Origin: Gammaproteobacteria bacterium
GTDB taxonomy: Bacteria; Pseudomonadota; Gammaproteobacteria; Pseudomonadales; Pseudohongiellaceae
NCBI GenBank assembly: GCA_012960305.1
Contig: DUBM01000019.1
Span: 1-56,676, forward strand
Direction: 5' to 3'
DNA length: 56,676 bases
The translations under genes were made by a program, and so were the position numbers. This document shows positions 45,707 through 55,430 of this stretch, piece by piece (the stretch's first letter is position 1; each line of letters starts with the position of its first letter). The notes under the pieces are model-generated. The model worked only from the letters and a program-made list of their open reading frames with translations, was not told where the DNA came from and did no database searches.

Positions 45707-46712
45707 ATGAAGATTCAGTTAGTAAAAAATTTACTCACATTGATCGCAACATTACTTGTATCGGGGTCAGTAGCACAAAGCAGTTGGCAAGTGCCGCGAA
45801 CAGAAACGGGCGTGCCTAATCTGCAAGGTGTCTGGACTTCCGCTAGTATTACAACGCTGGAACGCAACCCAAATTTAGGGGAGAAGTTAGTCGTCACCGC
45901 GGAAGAAGCGTTGGAAATGGAAAGGACGGTAGATTTTAATGTGCTATTCTGCAATAGATGATGCTCCTAGTGATCCTAACCGTGCTGCACCAACAGACGG
46001 AAATGCAGATGCGGGTTACAATGCGTTCTAGATAGACCCTGGGAAGCGGCTTGCTCGCATTGGCGAGGAATACCGCACCCCCTTTATTGTTGATCCAGAA
46101 AATGGGCAAATTCCTTATACCGAATCTGCTGGCCGCGCATTCTTCGAATATCGGCAAAACAGTGGCTTTGATGGCCCGGAGCAACGGCCCTTGGGAGAGC
46201 GTTGCATGGTGGGTTTTGGTTCGAGCGCAGGGCCGCCCATGCTACCTGTGCTTTATAATAACCATTACCAAATTGTCCAAAACGAAAATTATGTAATGAT
46301 TCTGGTTGAAATGAATCATGATGCGAGGATAGTTAGATTAGACTCCGAACACCTCAGGGATGATTTCAGACCCTGGTTAGGAGACTCAATTGGTTATTGG
46401 GAGGGTGATACTTTAGTTGTGGAAACAGTTAATTTTCATCCCCAGCAAAGTTTTCGCTTTGCTATCAAGCACACGCTATATTTGCCTCAGACCGCCAAAG
46501 TTATAGAGCGTTTTACGCGAACTGCTGAGGATGAAATTCTTTATGAATTCACGATCGAGGACGAGCTGGCCTATTCGCAACCATGGACTGCCCAAATCCC
46601 TTTGCGACCGGCTGAAGGAGCCCTTTATGAGTATGCTTGTCACGAAGGAAACTATGCCTTACCTGGAATTTTAGCTGGTGCGCGCAGAGAAGAGCTGGAA
46701 GGTATTAACTAA
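45707..46712 (+). pseudogene. Decayed PDLQGIW-family exported protein
   Basis: The ATG at 45707, preceded by GAAGGGG, opens a signal peptide and the family start VPNLQGVWTS. The frame is lost near 45930-45945 (a net +1 shift; skipping the G at 45941 restores a sensible reading). The downstream frame then meets a TAG at 46029-46031, exactly where relatives have the tryptophan of a 'YNxFWIDPG' segment. After that it runs intact to 46712, including EFTIEDELAYSQPW and YEYACHEGNY. Two independent lesions argue for a pseudogene over a sequencing error. It is a paralogue of the genes at 3304-5082 and 5158-5982. Its stop overlaps the convergent gene's stop by four bases. Confidence 0.82.
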
Positions 46713-47968
46713 ATTGCATTTTGGTAACTGCTAGTTTTAAATGCTGGCAGGGCAATCACTACCAGTGATGCTAGAGCAATCAACACTAACGCGCTGATAA
46801 TCGGCAGAGAAAGTCCAATTAGTTGGATTAGAACGATAAGTAATATTAAACGTATACGTTCATACTGTATTGCTGTCGTTCTGGCTTCCATACAAAAGCC
46901 ATGAACACACAGTGAATACGCTAGAAATAATACTAAACCAAGCTTAATTGCGAATATTATGGCGTTAGCGTTTAGCAATAGATAGAGGCTAAGAATTATC
47001 GTTATTACAAATTGAATGAAAGTGTAATACTTAGTAAATGCACTTATTTCAGGATCGAATTGGCTCGTTAAATCTATTTCTTGATGTTTGAGTTTGCAGC
47101 TCGAATCTTGTCCCTGGGGCTGCCATCCTGGCCGCATAAAACATAGTTTCAATTTGTTTTTCCAGCCTGACATCTTGATTAAATCTATCAGTAAACTCCA
47201 ATATACATGAAAATTCGCCCACACTGGGTTCCAGCTATTTAGTGGCTTCCGCAGCCCGAAAATAATTTTTTCATCTGCGAGTTCATCTTGAAAACTTCCA
47301 AATAACCGATCCCAGATAATAAAAACACCACCGTAGTTTTTATCCACATAGATTTTATTTCGCGCGTGATGAACACGGTGGTTTGAGGGAGTTACAAAAA
47401 CCGATTCCAAAAGCCCAAGTTTTGGTAGGTGCTCTGTGTGCACCCAGAACTGATAAATCAGGTTCAAGCTAACCACCGTAAACAAAATTTCAGCGGGAAA
47501 ACCGAAAACAAAAAAAGGCAGATAAAATAGAAAGCTGTGGAAATCTATGCTGGTTTGGCGCAGCGCTGTGCCGAGGTTAAAATCTTCACTTTGATGATGA
47601 GATACATGAGACCCCCAGAATAGAGCGACCTCATGTCCAAAGCGATGCTTCCAATAATAAGCAAGGTCGTAAAGAACAAAACAGAATATCCAGACCCATG
47701 CCTCATTGTCAGGAAGTTGGCTAAGCTGAAAGTGAACGACCACCAGTTCGTACACGGACCCAGAAAGGCCAACTACAACTAAGCCCTCTAGTCGACTTAA
47801 ACTTCCCATGGATAGGCTATTTATCGTGTCATTAATTCGGTAGGTATTATTATTTTTTGCCATGCCATAGGCGAATTCCAACAATATGAGTATGAAGAAG
47901 CATGGAATCGCGTAAAGTATTAAATCCATTGTTGGTCCAATTGATTTGGTGAGATCTACCTCAGCCAT
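46709..47968 (-). CDS. AGMO-like fatty acid hydroxylase/sterol desaturase
   Basis: The 419-residue membrane protein carries the di-iron histidine boxes HRFGH, HVSHH, HTEH and NHRVHH (about 110-200), the pattern of the fatty acid hydroxylase superfamily. The layout, with a catalytic core followed by three or four extra C-terminal helices (about 310-410), resembles alkylglycerol monooxygenase-like bacterial proteins. The substrate may be an ether lipid, sterol-like lipid or carotenoid, and this cannot be settled from sequence. It is convergent with the pseudogene and divergent from the M1 peptidase gene. Confidence 0.85.
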   Translation of the reverse strand: MAEVDLTKSIGPTMDLILYAIPCFFILILLEFAYGMAKNNNTYRINDTINSLSMGSLSRLEGLVVVGLSGSVYELVVVHFQLSQLPDNEAWVWIFCFVLYDLAYYWKHRFGHEVALFWGSHVSHHQSEDFNLGTALRQTSIDFHSFLFYLPFFVFGFPAEILFTVVSLNLIYQFWVHTEHLPKLGLLESVFVTPSNHRVHHARNKIYVDKNYGGVFIIWDRLFGSFQDELADEKIIFGLRKPLNSWNPVWANFHVYWSLLIDLIKMSGWKNKLKLCFMRPGWQPQGQDSSCKLKHQEIDLTSQFDPEISAFTKYYTFIQFVITIILSLYLLLNANAIIFAIKLGLVLFLAYSLCVHGFCMEARTTAIQYERIRLILLIVLIQLIGLSLPIISALVLIALASLVVIALPAFKTSSYQNAI

Positions 47969-48101
47969 TGTAATCTCTTAACCCCAGCCTGCAAATCACG
48001 TTATCATCTGTCTTGGCAGGTGGTGGCTCTTCTGAGAAAGATGCGTACCGCCGATTCTTGAACGATATTCGATAAGTAGTTTGTCTAGGAGCAGTTCCAA
48101 A

Positions 48102-50543
48102 ATGAAGAAAAGGGTTATATTTCTCGGATTAGCCATCTTAATGTTTGGTGGTAATTCAATATTTGCTCAGGCTATTCAACAAACAAAAGGAAATTATGTT
48201 GATAAATTCCGGCAGCTAGATGAAGTCTTGCCAACACCAAATGTTTATCGAAATGCTTCTGGAGCGCCAGGTCATGAGTATTGGCAGCAGGAAGTTGACT
48301 ACGAAATTGTGGTGAGCCTCGATGAGGAAAATCAGCATATCAATGGAACGGCCACCATTAGTTACCAAAACAATTCACCTGACACGCTCAATTACCTCTG
48401 GTTTCAGCTAGATCAAAACCGGTTTCAGCGTGATTCGATGGCAGAATTAACTAGTACCTACAATAGCTCAAGCCCAGACGCTGAGGACAACGACCCGGCG
48501 AGGATAAGTTTAGGCCAGTTGCGCAGGCTGCAGTACATGTCCGATGCTGATCACGGCTATCAAATTAATGGTGTGACCGATAATCAAGAAAATCAATTAA
48601 GGTACACCACTGTTGGTTCCTTAATGAGAGTCGATCTAGTTGGTCCTCTTCCGGCGGGCGGTGATACTGAGCTAGTAGTAGATTTTGAATTTGACATTAT
48701 AAATGGGAATGTACTCAGTCCTCGTGGTGGTTATGAATACTTCCCGAATGATGAGAATGGGGGGGGGAACTATATATTTGCTCTTTCTCAGTGGTTTCCT
48801 CGACTGGTAGCCTATACCGACTATGAAGGTTGGACTAATAAAGAATTTCTCGGGTCTGGAGAATTCACTCTTGAATTTGGCGACTACGATGTAGAAATAA
48901 CCGTTCCAGAGGATCATATCGTAGCATCCAGTGGTGAATTGCAAAATCCAGATAACGTCTTAACAAGAGCACAAAGAGATCGCCTGGAAGAAGCAGAAAA
49001 TGCAGCTCGGCCAGTTTATATTGTTACTCCTGAAGAAGCTCTGGAAAACGAAGCCGCCGGCGCAACTACTACAAAGACATGGCATTTTACTGCGGAAAAT
49101 GTCAGAGATTTTGCTTGGTCCTCGTCCAGAAAATTTATTTGGGATGCTAAAGGGCACCACCAACCTAATGCTGAACAAGAATTAATTATGGCCATGTCTT
49201 TCTATCCGAAAGAGGGCGGTACGTTATGGTCAGACTATTCCACTGAAGTAGTAATTCATACTCTGGATGTATATAGCCGCTTCTCGTTTGATTACCCCTA
49301 CCCAACAGCGCAATCGGTGAATGTCGGTTTTCTCGGTGGCATGGAATATCCGATGATTACGTTTAATGGGCCTCGTACCGAATTGCAAGATGATGGCACG
49401 CGTACTTATAGTCTCTCCGAAAAGCGTTTTCTTATTGCGGTAATTATTCACGAGATTGGCCATTTCTATTTTCCTATGATCGTAAATTCTGATGAACGCC
49501 AATGGACCTGGATGGACGAGGGGCTGAACAGCTATCTTGATTCGGTGGCGGGACGAGAATGGGATGCTGAAATGCCTTGGGGGGTAGAGCCTCGTTTCAT
49601 TACCGACTATATGCGTTCTTCAAACCAAGTTCCGGTGATGACTCAATCGGATAGTGTGTTGCGTTTAGGCCCGAATGCTTATTCGAAACCAGCTACCGCG
49701 ATTAATATTCTTCGCGAAACAATTATGGGAAGGGAGTTATTCGATTTTGCATTTAAAGAGTACTCGCGTTTGTGGGAATTTAAGCGACCGACACCAGCTG
49801 ATTTTTTTCGAACGATGGAAGAAGCATCCGGCATAGATCTTGATTGGTTTTGGCGAGGTTGGTTTTATACTACAGATCACGTTGATATCTCATTGAATCG
49901 TGTTTATGAAATGCGTATTGATACTGAGAACCCTGATATAGATTATTCGCGCCAGAGAGACTATGAAAAGTCTCACCCACCTTCGGTCTATATTGAAAGA
50001 AACCGACAGGAAGGCTTGCTTACTTGGGTTGAAAGAAATACTGATGTACGAGATTTTTACGACGACAATGATCAGTTCACGGTAACTAATAAAGAGAGAA
50101 ACAGATATAACAGTTTTCTTGAAGGCTTAGATGATTGGGAACGAACTGCACTGGATCGTGCTGTGGAAGAGGATCTCAATTACTATATTTTGGAATTCTC
50201 GAACAATGGCGGATTGGTAATGCCAATAATTTTGGATGTGGAATACGCCAGTGGTACTAGAGATGAGATTCGCATTCCGGCTGAGATTTGGCGACGTTCT
50301 CCTCGTAGCATTAAGAAATTGCTAGTGGCGGAAGAAAATATTGTCAGTATTACAGTCGACCCTCTGCAAGAAACTGCTGATACCAATATTGAGAATAATT
50401 ATTATCCCCGCCGCATTATTCCATCTCGAATCGAAAGTTTTAAGGGTCAGGGTGGGAGTAGCTTGTTAAGTCGAGATATCATGCATGATATTACTACTGA
50501 GATTGCCACTGACGATGGTGATGAAGAAGAGGATGATGACTAG
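48102..50543 (+). CDS. Exported M1 family zinc metallopeptidase
   Basis: The 813-residue protein has a signal peptide (about 1-22, IFA-Q). The exopeptidase motif LGGMEYPM and the gluzincin site H450-E451-x-x-H454 with E473 (WMDEG) follow in the expected spacing. It should be a periplasmic aminopeptidase. I chose the ATG at 48102 because AGGAG lies 11 bases before it. A TTG at 48081 would lengthen the signal. The acidic C-terminus (DDGDEEEDDD) is unusual. The next gene starts 11 bases before its stop. Confidence 0.88.
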   Translation: MKKRVIFLGLAILMFGGNSIFAQAIQQTKGNYVDKFRQLDEVLPTPNVYRNASGAPGHEYWQQEVDYEIVVSLDEENQHINGTATISYQNNSPDTLNYLWFQLDQNRFQRDSMAELTSTYNSSSPDAEDNDPARISLGQLRRLQYMSDADHGYQINGVTDNQENQLRYTTVGSLMRVDLVGPLPAGGDTELVVDFEFDIINGNVLSPRGGYEYFPNDENGGGNYIFALSQWFPRLVAYTDYEGWTNKEFLGSGEFTLEFGDYDVEITVPEDHIVASSGELQNPDNVLTRAQRDRLEEAENAARPVYIVTPEEALENEAAGATTTKTWHFTAENVRDFAWSSSRKFIWDAKGHHQPNAEQELIMAMSFYPKEGGTLWSDYSTEVVIHTLDVYSRFSFDYPYPTAQSVNVGFLGGMEYPMITFNGPRTELQDDGTRTYSLSEKRFLIAVIIHEIGHFYFPMIVNSDERQWTWMDEGLNSYLDSVAGREWDAEMPWGVEPRFITDYMRSSNQVPVMTQSDSVLRLGPNAYSKPATAINILRETIMGRELFDFAFKEYSRLWEFKRPTPADFFRTMEEASGIDLDWFWRGWFYTTDHVDISLNRVYEMRIDTENPDIDYSRQRDYEKSHPPSVYIERNRQEGLLTWVERNTDVRDFYDDNDQFTVTNKERNRYNSFLEGLDDWERTALDRAVEEDLNYYILEFSNNGGLVMPIILDVEYASGTRDEIRIPAEIWRRSPRSIKKLLVAEENIVSITVDPLQETADTNIENNYYPRRIIPSRIESFKGQGGSSLLSRDIMHDITTEIATDDGDEEEDDD

Positions 50544-51084
50544 ATTGTTTGCGACTAAAATACTGAATGGTTTTAAGGTGCAGGGCGGCCTAGTGTTGAG
50601 TGTGCTGATTTTTTTTCTGCTGGCCCCTGGGAGTTTTGCCCACCAACAAAAAACTGCAGTTACCCGAATCCTCTTTAATACCAACTCGGGTAATATTGAA
50701 GTTATGCATCGTTTTCTGGTTCATGATGCGGAGCATGCAGCAGCACAAATATTTGGTGAGAGGCAAACCCTTCTCGAATCTGCCGAATCTAGGCAGTTAT
50801 TTAGTAGTTATGTGATCAATCGCTTTGCTATCGAGGTTGAATACGCTAATGGATCAGTTGAGGCGCTAGATCTGAGCTATGTCGGCGAAGAACTAGATGG
50901 CCAATTTGTCTGGGTGTATCAAGAAATTGAAAATCAAATCGAAATTCAGGCAATGACAGTTGTCAGTACGGCACTAAGGGATATTTGGCCAAGTCAGTCG
51001 AACTTAGTGAATATTGAAAGAAGTGGAGAGGTACTTAGTTTATTATTTGCTGGAGCTGTTGAAGTTTTAACGGTGCAGCTCTAG
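50533..51084 (+). CDS. DUF6702-like exported protein
   Basis: The 183-residue product has a signal peptide ending near AHQQ and the pattern HQQKTAVTRILFNTNSGNIEVMHRFLVHDAEHA, which resembles DUF6702 proteins that accompany M1 peptidases. YVGEELDGQFVWVYQEIEN follows. The role is unknown. It starts at an ATG inside the last codons of the peptidase gene (GAAGAGG just before it), so the two are translationally coupled, which implies a shared task such as peptide handling or membrane anchoring. ATG codons at 50533 and 50536 are both possible. Confidence 0.75.
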   Translation: MMTRLFATKILNGFKVQGGLVLSVLIFFLLAPGSFAHQQKTAVTRILFNTNSGNIEVMHRFLVHDAEHAAAQIFGERQTLLESAESRQLFSSYVINRFAIEVEYANGSVEALDLSYVGEELDGQFVWVYQEIENQIEIQAMTVVSTALRDIWPSQSNLVNIERSGEVLSLLFAGAVEVLTVQL

Positions 51085-51101
51085 CACTAGTGTTTGTATA
51101 T

Positions 51102-52598
51102 TTAAGTTCGCTTTACCGCTAAGCCTTTGTATTCAGCTATCGCCAGTCCTGCCGCAACGCTATTAAAGGGGTCATGTTCGATAACCATTCCTGGAAATTG
51201 TCTCTCTAAGATAGTTTTTACGGCAGGAATTAAGGACGAGCCGCCGGTTCGAATAACTAGTTCTATGTCGCCAGTTTGCAGCTGTGCTTTGTGCAAGACA
51301 TCGGTAATGGATTGTTGGAAGTCCAACAACAAAGACGAAATAATACTTTCAAACTGTTCTCTACTGACTACCAATTCTATATCAAGTTCTGGTACGTCAA
51401 GAACCGCCTCTGCTTTTTCTGACAGTTCAACTTTTAAATCTTTAAGAGCTTGAAATACCAAGTAACTGTAATTGTTTTTGATCAAGTCATATAGTCGCTG
51501 AAATTTTATGGCGGCTTCATCGTTGTATTCAATTCGTTGCTTCAGTTGAGTAGTGAATTTGTTTTGATTCATCATATAGCTGATTGCCCAGTTTAATAAT
51601 AAATCCTCATATTCTTCAAAAGGGAATGCTGTTTCTATTTCTCGATCTTCTCCCTCTCGGCGCCATCTCTCGCCTTTGCCTAAGAGGGGGAAGAGCAGTT
51701 CCTTAAATAGTAGTTGGTCGATATGATCTCCACCAAGGCCAATACCATGTGTGGAAATAACTTCAAAATCGCTATGATTGCGTCGTAAAACACATAGATC
51801 CAAGGTGCCGCCCCCAAAGTCCACTGCCAGAAGAGTTTGTTCAGCGGCCTGAGGATGGGCATGCACATAACTGAGAGCTGCAGCTATTGGCTCAGCGTAA
51901 TAGGTCTGTTCAGTAAATCCGGCGTGACCGTATGCTTCTGATAGGAAATCAAGGGCCTGGCTGTTGCGGCTATTTTCTGCTCCTTCAAAATTTACAGGGT
52001 GACCGATACAGGCATGCAGAGCTGAATCAGAACCTATAGAAGAATTTTTTCGTAAGGTGCTACGAATAGATTTTCGAATTCTTAGAAGTAGAGGGGTTAT
52101 CAGCGCAACTAAGCGAAAGGCCCGGTCAAATACCATGAGTCGTGGAGTTTTAGGGCTTCCTAACAAGCGTTTTATGCCCTTAAAAAGCCGACCTTTCTCG
52201 CCACCATCTACAAATGACTGGCCATAGACTTTTTGAGTATTGGCCTCTTCAGGTAATCCATGGTCCCCAAGTTGCCCAGTCGTCGTGCGCCCTTCGCCTA
52301 GTATTTCAGCACTTAACTCGACAGTCCTTCCCATGTTTGCTGAGATATATTCATTAATAGCACTTTGCCCAGTTTGAATCTGAAAATGGCGATCGACATA
52401 GGTTGCAGAAGGCATAACGCTGGTATGTTCTTCAAGAGGAATTAAATATACCTTGTCGCCATTGAAAACAGCAGCAGTACTATTACTGGTGCCATAGTCG
52501 ATGCCAATACCAACAGCGTTCGAATTTTCACTCTCGGCGGTATAGTTATCTGTGGCGTTTGCAGCCGAGAAAAGGGGTTGCTGTGAAGAGTGGGTCAC
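51102..52598 (-). CDS. yegD: YegD-type Hsp70 family chaperone
   Basis: The 498-residue protein has the actin/Hsp70 ATPase elements GIGIDYGTSNSTAAVF, LLAVDFGGGTLDLCVLR and VIRTGGSSLIPAVK. It lacks the long substrate-binding domain of DnaK, as YegD proteins do. A long insert (about 90-165) separates the first phosphate loop from the connect motif. The substrate is unknown. It is convergent with the DUF6702-like gene (18 bp apart) and divergent from the cyclophilin gene. Confidence 0.9.
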   Translation of the reverse strand: MTHSSQQPLFSAANATDNYTAESENSNAVGIGIDYGTSNSTAAVFNGDKVYLIPLEEHTSVMPSATYVDRHFQIQTGQSAINEYISANMGRTVELSAEILGEGRTTTGQLGDHGLPEEANTQKVYGQSFVDGGEKGRLFKGIKRLLGSPKTPRLMVFDRAFRLVALITPLLLRIRKSIRSTLRKNSSIGSDSALHACIGHPVNFEGAENSRNSQALDFLSEAYGHAGFTEQTYYAEPIAAALSYVHAHPQAAEQTLLAVDFGGGTLDLCVLRRNHSDFEVISTHGIGLGGDHIDQLLFKELLFPLLGKGERWRREGEDREIETAFPFEEYEDLLLNWAISYMMNQNKFTTQLKQRIEYNDEAAIKFQRLYDLIKNNYSYLVFQALKDLKVELSEKAEAVLDVPELDIELVVSREQFESIISSLLLDFQQSITDVLHKAQLQTGDIELVIRTGGSSLIPAVKTILERQFPGMVIEHDPFNSVAAGLAIAEYKGLAVKRT

Positions 52599-53023
52599 TG
52601 TGTTCTGCTCGAATTCACTACTTGAGGAGTTTTAAATAAGCCAGCTCATTATTGCGGCAGGCTATCTTGGTATTACTGAACGATTGGACTAAAACATAAC
52701 TACTTGCTTGTTAGCTAATACGTCTGCCCTAAGCAAATCGATCGAGTGTTATATCACATCGAGCGCACCAATCTCTACTTGCTAGGGTGGAAATTGGATG
52801 TTAATTGATTGAATATGGAGCTTTTTGCACTCCACCCAATGGTAGCTCGTGATATTGTCTCTAAATTTAGCCCGCCCATCCCTTTCCTAGATCGTTTTAG
52901 CAAGTAGCTAGAAAGGCGCAAGCTAGTTAACTAGTTGAATAATAGAGAAACTTAACCTATCCTCCACCGTTCAGATATAGAGTTAACATTTTATTCAAGT
53001 TGTAGAATTTTATGGGAGTTTTC
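52599..53023. promoter_or_regulatory. Divergent region with palindrome beside a promoter
   Basis: The perfect 12-bp palindrome CTAGTTAACTAG (52923-52934) directly abuts a candidate -35, TTGAAT (52935-52940). A 17-bp spacer leads to TATCCT (52958-52963), which would drive the cyclophilin gene. A dyad touching the -35 is a typical operator position. No gene was seen in the rest of this gap. A 30-codon frame near 52815 lacks a binding site. Confidence 0.42.
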
Positions 53024-53959
53024 ATGACCGGAGTATCTCTGCGCCAGTTGCGGATAGGTGTATCATCTTTAGTCCTCGTTTTAGTATTAGTCACTGAAGC
53101 CAATGCAGGAACGATTGTGCGTGTGAGTACGAGTATGGGTGACTATTCCATCGAACTCCTGGACGACCTGACTCCTTTAACTGTCCAAAATTTCCTGAAT
53201 TATACAAGGCGTGGTGACTACAACGGTACCTATCTGCATCGCGTTGAAAATAATTTCGTAGTTCAGGGCGGTGCTTATCGATTCCAGTTATTTGTTGGCC
53301 CAATCGATATGGCTATGGATCCTCCGGTGGTAAATGAATTTGCGGTGTCAAATACATATGGAACTGTTGCGATGGCTAAATTTTCTGGAGATCCAGATAG
53401 TGCCACGAATCAATGGTTCGTTAATACAGCTGACAACAGCAACAGCCTCGATGCAACTAATGGTGGATTCACTGTCTTTGGCAAAGTTCTTGGATCAGGC
53501 ATGGATGTTCTAGAGGCGATCGATGACTTACCCACGATCAATTTAGGTAGCAAAGCCTCGAATGCACCATATTTTACTCTAAACTACTCCAATCCTCTCG
53601 ATTTCGTTTACCAAAATGTTGAAGCCGTCGAACGTTTTAGCGAGGCTTATCATATCTATGAAGCTGCGTCTGGCCTTCTAATCACCTCTGTGGATGTCGA
53701 TAACGGCACGCTAGTTAACTTAAGTCTCGGTACAGTTGCGTCAAGTATAGGGTTAGTTATTCAAGCAGATCTATTTTCAGTAATACCACGACGAGATGCC
53801 TATGAAGGTATTGCGACATTTTCAAGCACTGATAATCGCTTACGTATTCCAAACTTGGAAGTTTATTTCAATGGTATTGTCAGCGTTGTGAACAATGTGG
53901 TTTTTGTCCTCAGTGATGCAGATAATTTTCGATTTACTCTAGAATCTTATGATCAGTAG
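53024..53959 (+). CDS. Exported cyclophilin-type prolyl isomerase with extra domain
   Basis: The 311-residue protein has a signal peptide (about 1-28, ANA-G). A cyclophilin domain follows (about 29-190): IELLDDLTPLTVQNFL, the catalytic arginine in LHRVENNFVVQGG, SATNQWFVN and FTVFGKV. The C-terminal 120 residues form a beta-rich segment with no family I recognise (for example RLRIPNLEVYFNGIVSVVNNV). I took the ATG at 53024 because GGGAG lies five bases before it. An ATG at 53012 has no such site. It should help periplasmic protein folding. Confidence 0.82.
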   Translation: MTGVSLRQLRIGVSSLVLVLVLVTEANAGTIVRVSTSMGDYSIELLDDLTPLTVQNFLNYTRRGDYNGTYLHRVENNFVVQGGAYRFQLFVGPIDMAMDPPVVNEFAVSNTYGTVAMAKFSGDPDSATNQWFVNTADNSNSLDATNGGFTVFGKVLGSGMDVLEAIDDLPTINLGSKASNAPYFTLNYSNPLDFVYQNVEAVERFSEAYHIYEAASGLLITSVDVDNGTLVNLSLGTVASSIGLVIQADLFSVIPRRDAYEGIATFSSTDNRLRIPNLEVYFNGIVSVVNNVVFVLSDADNFRFTLESYDQ

Positions 53960-54041
53960 TCAGGCTCTCTGAAAGGATTTTTTCTATCTACTAAGACTTA
54001 TTAGATTTCGGAAACTTGAGTAGCAAAATAGGGACAAGTAG

Positions 54042-55382
54042 ATGTCAGCACCGAGGGGAGAGTTTACATCCAGATTTGGTTTCTTGATGGCGGCATCGGG
54101 CTCCGCGGTCGGATTGGGAAATATCTGGGGCTTTCCAACCAATGCAGCATCGAATGGCGGTGCAGCATTCCTTTTTACCTACCTCATTCTAGCCTTCGCA
54201 CTAGCCTACCCTGCACTGATGGCCGAACTTATTATCGGCCGGCATGCCAGGGCTAACGCAGTTACCGCATTAAAATCTATTTCCTCTGGTCGTGGGAGTA
54301 CGATGTTGGCTGTATTCATAGGGTTTTCTGGCATTATCACTGTCAGTTTGATTCTCAGTTTCTATGCCATTGTCAGTGGGTGGATGATGGCCTTCTTTCT
54401 CGATCCAATTGCACGTCTAATTGGTCTTGATGGCTTTTCCCAATGGTTAACCGAAGACGCTGTGTTAAGGAATAGCATATTTGTCGTTTTATTCATGATG
54501 CTAACGGTTGTCATTATTAGTGCAGGCGTGAAAGATGGCATTGAGAAGTGGGCTTCACGGCTGATGCCCTCGCTGGTTATAATTCTTGTTTTGTTGATTA
54601 TTTATGTTCTGACCCTTCCAGGAGCTATGGATGGTTTGAGAGCGTACTTGGTGCCAGACTTTTCAAGAATTGCTGACCCAGGGTTGCTTGTAGATGCAAT
54701 GGGCCAAGCTTTTTTTTCCCTGTCTCTGGGGGTCGGAACCATGTTAATTTATGGTTCTTATATTGGTAAGGATGAAAATCTTCCAACCGTAGGGTCCCTA
54801 GTCGCGCTCCTCGATGTAGGCATCGCAGTCTTGGCAGGCATGTTAATTTTGCCTGCGATGTATGTTGCTCTTGGAAATGGTGTGGAAATCTATGATGCTG
54901 CTGGGGGTTTGATCGCCGGTCCAAGACTTATTGTGTCTGTTCTTCCGGCCCTATTTAATACCATGGGGTTTATGGGAATTTTTGTAGCTCTCGCATTTTT
55001 TAGTCTGATGACTATCGCCTCGCTTACTTCCTCAATTTCAATGCTCGAGGTTCCTGTTGCCTACGGAGTCGAGTACCATGGAACAGAGCGCCGCACAGCA
55101 GCAGCGGTTATCGGCGCAGCAATTACATTGATTGCGCTAATCATTGTATTCAATTTCGATCTCCTATTTGATTTGGTAGTGACCTATACTACCGAAAAGA
55201 GTCAGCCGCTGTTGGGCTTTGCATTTTGTATCTTTGTTGGCTGGATCTGGAGCCGCAATGACATTCTTGCTGAGATTAAACAAGGTTGTTCTGGGGCTGA
55301 ATCAGGTTTATTTTGGAGAATTTGGCCTTTTTATGTGAAATTTATCTGCCCAGTGGCTATTTTGGTTGTGTACTTTCAATAG
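54042..55382 (+). CDS. Sodium-dependent neurotransmitter-symporter family transporter
   Basis: The 446-residue protein has the NSS/SNF first-helix motif GSAVGLGNIWGFP, which builds the sodium and substrate sites of LeuT-like symporters. About 11-12 helices follow, including SLSLGVGTMLIYGSYIG and ALAFFSLMTIASLTSSISMLEV. It probably imports an amino acid with sodium. The substrate cannot be read. It begins 83 bp after the cyclophilin gene and is followed by the Tat-targeted dehalogenase-like gene after 49 bp. Confidence 0.9.
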   Translation: MSAPRGEFTSRFGFLMAASGSAVGLGNIWGFPTNAASNGGAAFLFTYLILAFALAYPALMAELIIGRHARANAVTALKSISSGRGSTMLAVFIGFSGIITVSLILSFYAIVSGWMMAFFLDPIARLIGLDGFSQWLTEDAVLRNSIFVVLFMMLTVVIISAGVKDGIEKWASRLMPSLVIILVLLIIYVLTLPGAMDGLRAYLVPDFSRIADPGLLVDAMGQAFFSLSLGVGTMLIYGSYIGKDENLPTVGSLVALLDVGIAVLAGMLILPAMYVALGNGVEIYDAAGGLIAGPRLIVSVLPALFNTMGFMGIFVALAFFSLMTIASLTSSISMLEVPVAYGVEYHGTERRTAAAVIGAAITLIALIIVFNFDLLFDLVVTYTTEKSQPLLGFAFCIFVGWIWSRNDILAEIKQGCSGAESGLFWRIWPFYVKFICPVAILVVYFQ

Positions 55383-55430
55383 ACAATGTTAAAACAGAAT
55401 TGAGCCTATTCGATCTAAGATTCATTTAAT

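Noticed and set aside
52815..52907. 30-codon plus-strand frame in the Hsp70-cyclophilin gap
   Set aside because: No ribosome binding site or family match.
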